Of a stretch of DNA of 64,000 bases, positions 41,909-50,625 are shown in pieces. A program made the translations under genes and the position numbers. Numbering within the stretch: position 1 is the stretch's first letter; every line of letters begins with the position of its first letter. The DNA is from Symsagittifera roscoffensis (taxonomy: Eukaryota; Xenacoelomorpha; Acoela; Convolutidae), in the NCBI RefSeq assembly GCF_963678635.1, contig NC_087063.1, positions 83,003,574 to 83,067,573 of the forward strand, given 5' to 3'. The notes below the pieces were generated by a model that did no database searches, was not told where the DNA came from, and worked only from the letters and a program-made list of their open reading frames with translations.

Positions 41909-42557
41909 ATTCGAATAATTTGAAGTGCTATGTTTAAGTATTCTATTTAGCAAACTAAAAGGTTTTGATAAATCCAAACTGGGCTAAATGGTTTTTGAGC
42001 CTACATTGTAATTCAGAAAATTGTTAAATTATAAGAAAGCATATGAGTTAGGAAACGTTTCAAAATAGAATCATTATTGTAAAGGAAATGAGAAGCTTAA
42101 TTGTATTGACAAGTTGATTGAAATGCATACGAAAACAGTCATGTAGAACTAAACAATATCTTAATGAAAAAGCATATGGGTTGGGAAACATTCGAGTATT
42201 GTGCATGTTTGATTCGTTTTTGTGTAGAAATTTTGTCTAAACTTGTACCTAATTGTTACTATAAAATTGAAGTGGAACAAAATTTCTTGGGGTCCGAGTA
42301 GAGGAAAACGCATGGCGCTCGACTCTCAGCCGAAAGGCGGCGTTTCGAAACCCGTCCGGAAATTTTACTGAAAGGAGGCAACAGTTGCTGGTATGGTGAT
42401 ATCCCCCCATAGATCGATTTTATATTTTTTTGATAATCTCTAACTTCTCGAATTACTGCTATTCAGTTAACAATTGGGTAAAATTTCAATTACTAAAAGA
42501 ATGTATTGTTCAAAATTAAATTGTAAAATGTATAAATCAACCATATTAAATGGTTAG
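41909..42557. other. E2 left subterminal region with protease-end fragments
   Basis: No intact gene. 42037-42098 and about 42172-42200 repeat the 3' end of the protease gene (CATATGAGTTAGGAAACG, compare CATGTGAGTTAGGAAACG at 42568). A tRNA-like sequence is at 42290-42362. The rest is AT-rich and presumably provides the 3' ends of leftward transcripts. Confidence 0.6.
42290..42362 (+). other. Degenerate tRNA-like / SINE-like sequence
   Basis: Contains a B-box-like GTTTCGAAACCC, an A-box-like GTCCGAGTAGAGG and, between them, GGCGCTCGACTCTCAGCCG resembling an anticodon arm region. I could not fold it into a regular cloverleaf, so it is probably a tRNA-derived SINE fragment or chance. GC-rich relative to its surroundings. 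Confidence 0.3.
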
Positions 42558-43004
42558 TTAATGGGTAAGCATGTGAGTTAGGAAACGTTTCAAAACATGA
42601 TCAGTTATGTAAACAAAATCAGAAGCATCACCATTAAAGTTTTTATCAAAAATCAAATGTGCAATATAAATACAAAAAGAACCACACATGGTAGAGTTTG
42701 AGTCTTGCATGGGAAAGTTTGTCATCAATTCAGTCACCTGATGAAAATTCTCATTCAATCGTTTATACAGACTGTTGTACTGCCAAAGAGGAAGACCGAG
42801 AGGATCAGCAAAATATAAAACATTTCTTCTGTTGCAAATTACAATCCAATGTGTTCCCGGAGAATCAGATTTTGAAGTGTTCACAATTATAAAGATATTG
42901 TTTGGGATGTGAGGTGGAAAATTGTCGGCTGCAAATACTCCAAAAAATTTATATTTCAAATGTTTACAATTCTGAATGAGATCCTGCAACTGGACTTCAT
43001 CCAT
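42558..43004 (-). CDS. Adenain-type maturation cysteine protease
   Basis: 148 aa from the ATG matching the E1 start. Catalytic residues: H52 in GTHWIVI, D67 in YFADPLG, Q100 in PMQDSN and C107 in TMCGSFC. Processes virion precursors. It starts 2 bp after the major capsid stop and is the gene nearest the left terminus, the reverse of E1 where it is the innermost gene of the block. Confidence 0.93.
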   Translation of the reverse strand: MDEVQLQDLIQNCKHLKYKFFGVFAADNFPPHIPNNIFIIVNTSKSDSPGTHWIVICNRRNVLYFADPLGLPLWQYNSLYKRLNENFHQVTELMTNFPMQDSNSTMCGSFCIYIAHLIFDKNFNGDASDFVYITDHVLKRFLTHMLTH

Positions 43005-43006
43005 TT

Positions 43007-44314
43007 TTAGACGGTCGAAATTGGAAGGACGTTCTTTGTAACTTTGCGGTCGGAGGTAATAAATACATTGGATGAGCGTATACCCCAAACAAAAATTTCC
43101 AGGTTTGCTGTCAAAGCGTTTGAGAATTGAAGATCGAGTGAAACTGAGCAGTTAGTAAGTTCTGGATGCAAGAAGTCATGAGCTGCCTGCTGTGTGCTAG
43201 TGAGATCAAAACACATAATAAAGTGCTGTTGGTAGTTATCCAGAGTGATTCCCAACCCGCAGTGCAACAAACCTAGCGCTGATAGTGTGTTGAAGAAGAG
43301 ACGTTTATGATCTTGTGTACTGATTGGTGTACTTGCTATTGGTAAACCATTTCGTCTCAAAGTAACTTGCTCCAATCCAAACTTTTGATAATGAAAAGGA
43401 TTCGTTCGGTTTGTTCCTAGAAATGCATTATTTGTGTTCAATGCTATGATAATTTGTCTCACCGGTTCACGAGCAAAAATATCTTCCTGTTGCCAGCTGC
43501 GCTGACCAGCTGTTGCAAGAAATGTTTTTGTAATTTCTTCTTGATATGGGTAGTTCGCAGGAGTTTTGAGCAAAGTTGATTCAATGGCAGAGAGCACATG
43601 GTCGGTCACAGTCATTTTTCTAACATATAGGTTCGCTTCGAGTATTTGCAGCTTGTAATGCTTGGCAGCATCTTCCGATATAATGAGAAAGTCTTCATGA
43701 GAACGTCTGTAGGAAAGTCTGAGGGTAACACCGCTCAACAAATGCTTGTCACATGTGAAAAAATCAACTCCAGCGGGTCCATAGAACCAAATTTCCCTCG
43801 ATTCACGGACCAGTTCTCGTTGAGATGTGAAATCAGCTGCATCTATTGCAGCGGGATTGTTTTCAAAACGATATCCCTGACACTTAAGCCATGAGTCCTT
43901 GGCTCCTTTGCTGTTAGAAAATTCTGTTCCAATAAAGCTTTTATGCGCAAAATTACTATTGGCATTTGAGATTTTGAGTCCATTAGCAGAGAGGGTACAG
44001 TCAGAGAAAAGGGAATAGAGGGAGTTGTTTACGAGGAACGGTGAATCAGACACAGTAGGATCAGTGTTGTCGTATCGCAGATCAGCTCCACTTGATTGCG
44101 TTACTTTGCATCGTATTTCCAAATAAATTTTTTGCAGGTCAACAAAATTATTACGGTCACCGGTGATTTCAAATTCAAGCATTGGTCCATTAGGTGAATA
44201 GACAGGTCCAATTTTTTGATCAAAAGCGTTTTCAAAAGTAATCAAAAGAGGTTGTTTTTCAAACAAATCCAGAGAGCTATGGGTAGCTTCATTGGGCAAT
44301 AAATTAGCGATCAT
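43007..44314 (-). CDS. Major capsid protein (double jelly-roll)
   Basis: 435 aa. The same blocks as in E1 are present: EATHSSLDLFEK.PLL(I)TFENAF, GPMLEFEITGDRNNFVDLQ, NSLYSLFSDCTLS.NG, NSNFAHKSFIGTEFS, CDKHLLSGVTLRLSYRRS, LYVRKMTVTDHVLSAIE, W(Q)QEDIFAREPVR, LGTNRTNPFHYQKFGL and DFLHPELTNC. Full length and intact. It forms the outer shell capsomers. Confidence 0.93.
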   Translation of the reverse strand: MIANLLPNEATHSSLDLFEKQPLLITFENAFDQKIGPVYSPNGPMLEFEITGDRNNFVDLQKIYLEIRCKVTQSSGADLRYDNTDPTVSDSPFLVNNSLYSLFSDCTLSANGLKISNANSNFAHKSFIGTEFSNSKGAKDSWLKCQGYRFENNPAAIDAADFTSQRELVRESREIWFYGPAGVDFFTCDKHLLSGVTLRLSYRRSHEDFLIISEDAAKHYKLQILEANLYVRKMTVTDHVLSAIESTLLKTPANYPYQEEITKTFLATAGQRSWQQEDIFAREPVRQIIIALNTNNAFLGTNRTNPFHYQKFGLEQVTLRRNGLPIASTPISTQDHKRLFFNTLSALGLLHCGLGITLDNYQQHFIMCFDLTSTQQAAHDFLHPELTNCSVSLDLQFSNALTANLEIFVWGIRSSNVFITSDRKVTKNVLPISTV

Positions 44315-44723
44315 TTTTTATGTTTGAGAAAAAATCTGCTCGACTTCTCACTGGTCTGGTTTTTCTTCGAATGGTTGTTTTTCTTTTTCGAGCCCCTACT
44401 GACCTTTTTCTTCGTAATCCATTCATTGGTGTCTTTCGACGACGTCTACCACCACCGAGTTGTTTTCTTGCAGTTTTTGTGACAGTGTTTTTCAATGCTT
44501 GTTTAGGAGACTTCTTTTTCATAGCGACATCAATTAGTTCTGGCGCTGCACTCATCAAAAGTTCTCTGCCCAGTTTTTTCGCAGCCGGTAGAATAACCCG
44601 TCGCGCAAACGGTATAGCAACACGACCAATACCAGCAGCCAAAGCGCCAAATCCACTGCCGCGTTGTCGGTAGTGTCCAGAGAAATGAGGAAGTGAAGCT
44701 TGCTTTGCATAATATTGTTCCAT
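44304..44723 (-). CDS. Basic core-like protein (pX/pVI-like)
   Basis: 139 aa. It shares PHFSGHYRQRGSGFGALA with E1 exactly, then an amphipathic helix (FARRVILPAAKKLGRELL), APELIDVAMKKKSPKQALK and an Arg/Lys-rich tail. The stop overlaps the major capsid start by 11 bp, the same overlap as in E1. Probable DNA-condensing or membrane-active virion component. Confidence 0.85.
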   Translation of the reverse strand: MEQYYAKQASLPHFSGHYRQRGSGFGALAAGIGRVAIPFARRVILPAAKKLGRELLMSAAPELIDVAMKKKSPKQALKNTVTKTARKQLGGGRRRRKTPMNGLRRKRSVGARKRKTTIRRKTRPVRSRADFFSNIKNDR

Positions 44724-44729
44724 TGGTTT

Positions 44730-45599
44730 TCAATCAAAGCGCTTGAATTTTAGAGTCAACACAACTTTACCAGTTCCTGCAAAAGGCACTAGTCTTCCAG
44801 TTTCTGTGCGCAACTGTACCGATATTGATTGTACAGATGAAGTGAATAATTTTTTGTAGTCTAAATTAGTGAAGTTTTTTCGATGATTAGGTTCAATGCT
44901 GCAGGCACTACCGTTTTTGATGCGTCTATTTGAATCAATGACACGTAACAATGGGGCCTTTGCATCACCAACGGTTTGGTATTGAATAATGTCAATATAG
45001 ACAAAAATTAGACTTGTCCCACTTGATAAGTCATATGGGAAATGAGATTCGTACAGTTCGTTTCCCTCATAAGATGCATCGAAGGAGGGTATCATTTTGT
45101 AACCAATGTGATATTCACCGTTCTCATCAAGCTTTGCATTGTAGCCTAACAGACTGGGTATTTGGGGACTTGGGAATGAGATTCCTTCATTTGCGTTCAT
45201 CCAAATGCTCATGCTATTCGTGATTTCTTGAGGACTCGCATCAAAATGAATTTTGTCTTTGAGTTTTGTTTTTATCTCATTAATCAATTGTTCTATAAAA
45301 GTGTACTCTCCTGATTTGATAAAAACTTTTTCGCCATAGTAGGGTCTGGAAATTATATTCCGATTGCCAGCGTTGGATTTACTGGCTACTACTTCGGATG
45401 CTCTGAAGTACGTAAATTCCTCATCAGTAACATTGTTTAATTTTGTGGGGAAAATTATTTCTGAGAGAGCAACTCTCCAATCTCCGTCTAAAGCTATTTC
45501 TTCTTTACAAAAATTTCTAAAACTGGCCAAAGTGTTGTCTGGGAAATAATCCATTGATGCTGTTGAAATCAAATGTACAGTAAACTCATCACTGCCCAT
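44730..45599 (-). CDS. Minor capsid (penton-like) protein
   Basis: 289 aa from ATG 45599, which aligns better with E1 than upstream codons. Shared blocks: STASMDYFPDNTLASF, WRVALSEIIFPTKLNNVTD, SPQIPSLLGY, VYIDIIQYQTVGDAKAPLLR, SIEPNHRK and LRTETGRLVPFAGTGKVV. Predicted single jelly-roll vertex protein. It overlaps the integrase end by 11 bp. Confidence 0.88.
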   Translation of the reverse strand: MGSDEFTVHLISTASMDYFPDNTLASFRNFCKEEIALDGDWRVALSEIIFPTKLNNVTDEEFTYFRASEVVASKSNAGNRNIISRPYYGEKVFIKSGEYTFIEQLINEIKTKLKDKIHFDASPQEITNSMSIWMNANEGISFPSPQIPSLLGYNAKLDENGEYHIGYKMIPSFDASYEGNELYESHFPYDLSSGTSLIFVYIDIIQYQTVGDAKAPLLRVIDSNRRIKNGSACSIEPNHRKNFTNLDYKKLFTSSVQSISVQLRTETGRLVPFAGTGKVVLTLKFKRFD

Positions 45600-46824
45600 T
45601 TTCGTTATAATCAGCTTTGTTTCCAATTAAACTAAGTTCTTTCTCATAAAATTTTCCGCTGATTTTTTCCTTTTCCGCATCAATGAGACTGTATGTTGGA
45701 GGGTTTACAGTAGGAATGGCAACTATTTCAAAAACTTCGTCTGTAAAAATCTGCTTGTAACCTTTTCTAAAAGGCAAGTCAGTCTTCGCTATTCGAACAT
45801 AGTCACCAACATAAAATTTTGGTTTCTGTACCAACTTCGATGAACTGTTTGCAATTAATGAAACTAAAGCAGGTACATGTTTTCTTGTGACCTTGTTTGG
45901 AGCCAATTTTGTTACTCTATTAACGCGTGAGTTAATCGTTTGAACAAAACTTTGTAATTTGTCAATATAACTGTAAGTCCATTCAAACTCCAAGTATTTG
46001 TAAATAATACTTTTCAGCGATCGAATGTTTCTTTCGGCAAACGCTGATTTTTTTTCACTGTGGGTATTGTATTTGATGATTTGTCGTTTAGTACATAACT
46101 TTTCGAACTCTCCTTTAAACTCGGTGCCTTTGTCAACCCAAACTTTTTTTGGTTGTTTTGTTTTGATCATTTTTTTGAACGCTTCACTTGTTTCTTTAGC
46201 ATATTTGGTCTTCAGTGGTTCCACTCGTAAGTAGCGAGAGAGACAATCGACAGCAACTAACAAATATTGTACCCCTCGGTTATATTTAGCCAATTTATCA
46301 ACATAAGCCAAGTCAAGAGACCAAATTTCGTTGATATCGTTAACAATCACTTTTAGCCGAGGATATGTTTTACGAAACAATCCATACTTTGTATGTGATG
46401 ATTGAGATCTCAGAAATTTTTTAACTTTTTTTGGTGAGAGTTGACTAGCATTTGTTAAATTTTTAACGCTACCAAATGCAGCTGGACCTTTCGTGTAGAG
46501 TACTTTGAGTTTCTTTTCTTCACTGATAGTAGGATTTCCATTCTTTTGTTGACGTCGTCGCAAACGATTCTTTACTGCTTTCATAGTTTTTATCATCGTC
46601 GTCATCGTCGTCGTTGGTGGTGGGGAAAAATTCTTTTTTCTGGGTTTTTCTTTTGTCGGATTGCTTGGTTTTGGGTTTGAGAGTTGTCGATCGAGTCTTC
46701 GAAGAGGAGGGTTTTGATCTCTTCGAGTCCTCAGTTGTCGGGTTGTCGTCGGAGACAAAGGAGGAAGAATTTGAGAAGGGCTTAGCTGCTTCGCTCTTAA
46801 GCGAGCGGAGAATCTGTTTGGCAT
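45589..46824 (-). CDS. Retrovirus-type DDE integrase
   Basis: 411 aa. The N-terminal 100 residues are Pro/Arg/Thr-rich and overlap the upstream gene out of frame. Catalytic core: IWSLDLAYVDK, KVWVDKGTEFKG and KKSAFAERNIR, with D-to-E spacing of 32 residues as in E1. The C-terminal SH3-like VGDYVRIAKTDLPFRKGYKQ is conserved. A probable internal start lies at the Met cluster around residues 74-81, since only the region beyond it aligns with E1. It presumably made the GAACTG duplication. Confidence 0.95.
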   Translation of the reverse strand: MPNRFSARLRAKQLSPSQILPPLSPTTTRQLRTRRDQNPPLRRLDRQLSNPKPSNPTKEKPRKKNFSPPPTTTMTTMIKTMKAVKNRLRRRQQKNGNPTISEEKKLKVLYTKGPAAFGSVKNLTNASQLSPKKVKKFLRSQSSHTKYGLFRKTYPRLKVIVNDINEIWSLDLAYVDKLAKYNRGVQYLLVAVDCLSRYLRVEPLKTKYAKETSEAFKKMIKTKQPKKVWVDKGTEFKGEFEKLCTKRQIIKYNTHSEKKSAFAERNIRSLKSIIYKYLEFEWTYSYIDKLQSFVQTINSRVNRVTKLAPNKVTRKHVPALVSLIANSSSKLVQKPKFYVGDYVRIAKTDLPFRKGYKQIFTDEVFEIVAIPTVNPPTYSLIDAEKEKISGKFYEKELSLIGNKADYNENGQ

Positions 46825-47470
46825 AAGTGTTGGACACTAAGCTAGGATCAAGATTCAGTTCTTTCAAAATTTGTGGATAAAAAACACCCTCAAGTTTTTT
46901 TGTGTTTTGCTGTGTATCGTACAAAAAAGATTCAATTTTAACGAGTGTTGGTTTTCCTTGAATTAAAACATATCCGTCAACGTCTAAAGTCAAGGATTCA
47001 ACTTTGAACAACTGTTTTAGCACTATATTCGCCCTTTCCAATTTATTAGCTTCCAATAGCTCTTGAATGGATTCCATAACCTTTCGAAACACTTCAGCGG
47101 TTTTTCCATTACTTTTTTTATCGTTTTTTTCTGTTCTCTTTGAGCTTGTCTGCTGCAGTGAATTGTTTGATTCAAAATTTTTTTCTGCTTCATCATCACC
47201 ATCATCACTGAAATTAGTATGTGCAGATAAATTTCTTTTTCGGTGCAGATTTGGTACTACATTATTAGAGGTTAAAGGAATAGGAGATGTTGGGTTTAAT
47301 GGTGGTGGAGAGTCACGGCTGATATTTCGTTCTCGAAATCGTTGTATGTAATTGAGTTGAGATGATTTGTCGTTAATTAATGGATTATGAAGGATTTGAG
47401 ATTGTGGTGCAGTTTTTTCATCTGGAGCATATGTTTTTCGAGGAATGAGGATGAATTCTTCAGCATACAT
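46520..47470 (-). CDS. Conserved Polinton protein with N-terminal EEFILIPR motif
   Basis: 316 aa. AEEFILIPRKTY at the start, QLNYIQRFRER near residue 38, an acidic/polar linker, a second conserved domain (about residues 125-215) with IQGKPTLVKIESFLYDTQQ, then a Ser/Thr/Lys tail with a run of Asp. The tail (305 bp) overlaps the integrase N-terminus. It starts 10 bp after the preceding gene. Function unknown; compare 18469-19329. Confidence 0.8.
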   Translation of the reverse strand: MYAEEFILIPRKTYAPDEKTAPQSQILHNPLINDKSSQLNYIQRFRERNISRDSPPPLNPTSPIPLTSNNVVPNLHRKRNLSAHTNFSDDGDDEAEKNFESNNSLQQTSSKRTEKNDKKSNGKTAEVFRKVMESIQELLEANKLERANIVLKQLFKVESLTLDVDGYVLIQGKPTLVKIESFLYDTQQNTKKLEGVFYPQILKELNLDPSLVSNTYAKQILRSLKSEAAKPFSNSSSFVSDDNPTTEDSKRSKPSSSKTRSTTLKPKTKQSDKRKTQKKEFFPTTNDDDDDDDKNYESSKESFATTSTKEWKSYYQ

Positions 47471-47480
47471 GCCTGAGGTT

Positions 47481-47771
47481 CTAGTTTTTTAGGTAAATGT
47501 AACACGATTCTCCGATTGATTTAACCAGTGAAATATTGTTTGCCAAAACTTTTCGTTTTTCTCGGATACTAAACTTAGGGTCAACAATTTTTCCAAATGG
47601 TATTTTCTTACTCTCGATGAAACTTTTGTTAGCTGGAACATGCCCCAGAAAAACATTCACAAAACAATCGCAAAGAAATCTAATAAAATTTGAATCAGCT
47701 CCTGTCAAAATTGATCTAAAATGGCGACTATTGAGCATTTGCTTCAATATACATAATTCTTTCTCTTTCAT
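47481..47771 (-). CDS. Small conserved Polinton protein C
   Basis: 96 aa from the ATG. Conserved with E1 18164-18469: LCDCFVNVFLGHVPA mid-protein, a Lys-rich stretch and a C-terminal SLVKSIGESCYIYLKN. It overlaps the ATPase end by 44 bp. Helical, basic, no known domain. Confidence 0.75.
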   Translation of the reverse strand: MKEKELCILKQMLNSRHFRSILTGADSNFIRFLCDCFVNVFLGHVPANKSFIESKKIPFGKIVDPKFSIREKRKVLANNISLVKSIGESCYIYLKN

Positions 47772-48420
47772 TTTCAAGAGATGTGATAACTGCTTTTGAG
47801 GATGGTAAATAGAAAATGGTTGGTGATGGTGGAACTATGTTTGACGAATAACGAAGACATTCTGAAGTTTTGGGATCTAAGTCTATCAACAGATGACCGA
47901 AATCTTCTTTCGTTGCCAACTGATACGCATGACGGAGGAATTTTGCATTATTCAACTGTCTGCCCAAATAATCAATTTGTTGAATGTCTCGAGGTGATTT
48001 GAACAAAATTAAGTGAGTTGTATTCAAATCTATTGTACGTGATTGCTTACTTTGCTGAAATAAATTGTGCTTGACATAAATAACATGAACATTTTTATGT
48101 CGGCCTGCTGTAGCTAATTTAACAAAATCTTTTTCATTAAAAATTTCTTCACAGGTATCATCAAAGACAATCATACAATCTCGTAAGTTATTAACAATTT
48201 CAAAGCTGGACAATTTTATAAATTCAATATCCAATTTGTTGTGAGAAACAAAGGAACGGTATTTGGGTTGATCGTGAAGATAAAAATAAAATATCTTGTT
48301 ATACGATGGATAGAATGTACCTTTGAGAAGCATTTGAAAAATTAAATCAGTTTTGCCAGATCCCGAGGGACCTGAAACGGACATAAACAGACGATCTTTT
48401 GTTGAAATGATCTTATTCAT
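47728..48420 (-). CDS. FtsK/HerA-type genome-packaging ATPase
   Basis: 230 aa from the ATG that aligns with E1. P-loop GPSGSGKT, Walker B CMIVFDDTCEE, TAGRHKNVHVIYVKHNLFQQ and RTIDLNTTHLILFKSPRDIQQ. Packages element DNA into capsids. It starts 2 bp after the membrane protein stop. Confidence 0.95.
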   Translation of the reverse strand: MNKIISTKDRLFMSVSGPSGSGKTDLIFQMLLKGTFYPSYNKIFYFYLHDQPKYRSFVSHNKLDIEFIKLSSFEIVNNLRDCMIVFDDTCEEIFNEKDFVKLATAGRHKNVHVIYVKHNLFQQSKQSRTIDLNTTHLILFKSPRDIQQIDYLGRQLNNAKFLRHAYQLATKEDFGHLLIDLDPKTSECLRYSSNIVPPSPTIFYLPSSKAVITSLENERERIMYIEANAQ

Positions 48421-48422
48421 TA

Positions 48423-48713
48423 TTATAACTTGGGATTGGGTAACATGTAACCAACTGTACTGGATAGTATTGAAAGCCAAATGGCAGTCTCGTCACAACT
48501 AAGATTGTAAAAAGACAATTTTGAAATAGATAAAGAGAGCAAAATGAAAATGAAACAGACTTGTGTGAAAAAGACAACTTCTGCAGACGGAAGAGAAACA
48601 GAATTACAAAATTTCCAAGATCTGTTTTCGTGAGATAAAGACTGATCGGCACCACCAATGTCTACAAAGTCGCAATCATTGTTCTCGACAGTGGTGGTTT
48701 CTTCAATTTCCAT
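48423..48713 (-). CDS. Small membrane protein (intact)
   Basis: 96 aa from the internal ATG at 48713. Acidic N-terminus (residues 1-28), then SLPSAEVVFFTQ and a strongly hydrophobic segment rich in Phe, Ile and Leu (about residues 52-68), then LSCDETAIW, a second weaker hydrophobic stretch and VGYMLPNPKL. The homologue in E1 is frameshifted. Likely membrane-anchored; a role in entry, egress or capsid-membrane contact is possible but unproven. Confidence 0.75.
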   Translation of the reverse strand: MEIEETTTVENNDCDFVDIGGADQSLSHENRSWKFCNSVSLPSAEVVFFTQVCFIFILLSLSISKLSFYNLSCDETAIWLSILSSTVGYMLPNPKL

Positions 48714-49097
48714 GTTTACTGGAAGACTTTTTTTGCTTATTTGTATCAAGGTTGATAGTTACAACTGCATACCAATCGCCTTTTTTTCTCTCTGATCTAT
48801 TGCCGTTTGGTTTGTATTTTATTATATATCTTGCTATGTTTTTGTCTGTCAGAAGTATCCGAACAATTTTTTCTACGTTTCCGGTACTGATTTCGTCTAA
48901 TAACTCTTTTGGTAAATTCTAACCTGTTAAACTCACATTTTGTGTGTTTTCTTTTGGCAAAAATATTTTTTTGAAATTTTGAATTTTCAAACACGACATG
49001 TTAGCAACTAGTAATCACACAAGAACAAAAGAAAATGAAAACAATCAATAATTATATTTATTATGATTCACAAAACTTGGCATATATATGTGATTCG
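48714..49097. other. Spacer within the E2 virion block
   Basis: About 380 bp between small protein B and the membrane gene; E1 has only about 70 bp here. A basic open frame (48797-48994, -) has no E1 counterpart and no recognised motif. A lineage-specific gene cannot be excluded. Confidence 0.35.
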
Positions 49098-49397
49098 TCA
49101 TTTCGGTTCAACAGGCAAATCAACTCCTCGTTCAATGAAGAAAAACTCATATTTTGTGAATTTGTCATGGTTACAATTAGATTTGAACTTTACAACAAAA
49201 TGAGCAGCAACTCTGATAGTGGCTTGAACTAAATGTATTTCCTCAACGTTATCAGTTTTGACTAATTCTTTCAGTTCAGCTGGAAGCTGATGGTCATGCA
49301 AATGGATTTGTCTTCTCTCTCCCAGCTGAGGTTGCAGCCCTTCCAGGTTGAGATTGAACAACGGAATTGACTGGCGAAATTCCTGGAGTCTGGACAT
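49098..49397 (-). CDS. Small conserved Polinton protein B
   Basis: 99 aa from ATG 49397. Aligns with E1 16908-17162 over LPAELKELVKTDNVEEI and FTKYEFFF; E2 has an extra C-terminal VDLPVEPK. Overlaps protein A out of frame as in E1. Function unknown. Confidence 0.6.
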   Translation of the reverse strand: MSRLQEFRQSIPLFNLNLEGLQPQLGERRQIHLHDHQLPAELKELVKTDNVEEIHLVQATIRVAAHFVVKFKSNCNHDKFTKYEFFFIERGVDLPVEPK

Positions 49398-49638
49398 TGT
49401 ACAGGTGAAAGTAGTCAAGAACTGTAAAAAATTTCCGTAAATTGTCGATTTCGATATCGTTCAGTGTAATTTGTTCTAGTTTTTGCAGGAGAGGTTTTCC
49501 TCGACAATCTAATATGCCTGTCCGCGTAAGAGTAACTTTAATTCTTGGTGTTAAATTGTTTTCCGGACTCTGATTAGTCATTGAAGCGTAAACCACCAAA
49601 TTTGGAGATAAGGTTGTTTGCATCATTGGATAGTTCAT
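49294..49638 (-). CDS. Small conserved Polinton protein A
   Basis: 114 aa from ATG 49638. IKVTLTRTGILDCRGKPLLQ and EIDNLRKFFTVLDYFHLY align with E1 16658-16999. Overlaps the nuclease-like gene by 65 bp. Function unknown; short beta-rich protein. Confidence 0.65.
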   Translation of the reverse strand: MNYPMMQTTLSPNLVVYASMTNQSPENNLTPRIKVTLTRTGILDCRGKPLLQKLEQITLNDIEIDNLRKFFTVLDYFHLYNVQTPGISPVNSVVQSQPGRAATSAGREKTNPFA

Positions 49639-50161
49639 TTTGTAACCACTCAAAAAAAACTCTGGATTTTCTACGTGTACAATGCTTTAATAATTGATGC
49701 GAGGGAAGTAAATGAGAATGTCGTTTGCAAATATGTTTTTCTTGACCCAATAACTGTTCAATCTTTGGGCAGCCAATATCTTCCAAATTTGTCACGGGTA
49801 ATTTCAAGTATTCAGCTAATAAAACAGATTTTTGTGTACCTTTAGCGAAAAAATGGGAATTTGGGTTCCTCAAACGAATGCTGTCAAAAAATTGATCCAA
49901 GTATGAGTAAGGGTATTCACCTTCGTCCCAACGAAGACCGTGTAGAAATTTAGATACCCAATTGTACGCTTTTTTCTCTTCTTTTGATAAATTGTTGAAA
50001 TGAACTGGTGGCAGAAAATGAATTGTATCAATTGTATTAGCAGAGCAAACGGAAAGTTCCTTTATGATCAAAGGTTTCTTGCCACATTTAAATCCTTCAA
50101 TATCTAAAATAATGAGATGGTTGAAAAACAATTTTTTAGTTTTCTTTCTTTGGGTTAACAT
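49574..50161 (-). CDS. Putative RNase H-fold (DxE exonuclease-like) protein
   Basis: 195 aa from ATG 50161. First strand LIILDIEGFK, then IIKELSV, FLPPVHFN, WVSKFLHGLRWDEGEYPY, FFAKGTQKSVLL, LEDIGCP, C.RH pairs and HCTRRKSRVFFEWL. Same ordered motifs as E1. The late Asp of E1 (YDW) is Glu here (FEW), so if catalytic the final acidic residue is variable. Exonuclease assignment is pattern-based. Confidence 0.75.
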   Translation of the reverse strand: MLTQRKKTKKLFFNHLIILDIEGFKCGKKPLIIKELSVCSANTIDTIHFLPPVHFNNLSKEEKKAYNWVSKFLHGLRWDEGEYPYSYLDQFFDSIRLRNPNSHFFAKGTQKSVLLAEYLKLPVTNLEDIGCPKIEQLLGQEKHICKRHSHLLPSHQLLKHCTRRKSRVFFEWLQNELSNDANNLISKFGGLRFND

Positions 50162-50170
50162 GACTTTCAC

Positions 50171-50578
50171 TCAACATTCCAACAAACGAAATAACTTTGG
50201 TTTGAATGCTTTAAGAAATAAGCAAAACGCAATACCTGTCACGTGACCCAGGTAACAGTTTTTTATTGGACAAGGCAAAACATATGTGTACCCAGGACCG
50301 GTATGATTTTTTTCTTGCAAATATCCCGCTGCGTCATGCAATATAGCATGTATTCTAAGAAATTTGAAATGTTTCAAGTGTTTGTCGAGCGACGAATTGT
50401 CTATTCCAATTAAACCGCCATATGGTCTGTTTTTCAAAACAAAATCCAAATTAATATCAGCATCTAAATATAAACAAGTGGCTAAAAAATACTGAAATCT
50501 GACTGATTTGTCTGGATATTGTGATTTTAAGTCTATAAAAATTTCATGAATAAGTTTTAAGTCGAAAGTTGAAATCAT
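50171..50578 (-). CDS. Conserved Polinton protein of unknown function (LHDAAG family)
   Basis: 135 aa from ATG 50578. NRPYGGLIGIDNSSLDKHLK, RIHAILHDAAGYL, GPGYTYVLPC, LGHVTGIAFCLFL and the terminal LLEC are shared with E1 15746-16180. It is the most upstream gene of the leftward virion block; the HUH-like gene ends 47 bp before its start on the same strand, so the two blocks could be co-transcribed in E2 but not in E1. Confidence 0.85.
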   Translation of the reverse strand: MISTFDLKLIHEIFIDLKSQYPDKSVRFQYFLATCLYLDADINLDFVLKNRPYGGLIGIDNSSLDKHLKHFKFLRIHAILHDAAGYLQEKNHTGPGYTYVLPCPIKNCYLGHVTGIAFCLFLKAFKPKLFRLLEC

Positions 50579-50625
50579 GTTCACTGAACTCAATATAAAA
50601 AAAAAGGAATAATGAAAAGTATCAA

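Noticed and set aside
48797-48994. Basic 65-residue open frame in E2
   Set aside because: No counterpart in E1 and AT-rich Lys/Arg composition; kept only as a note on the spacer.
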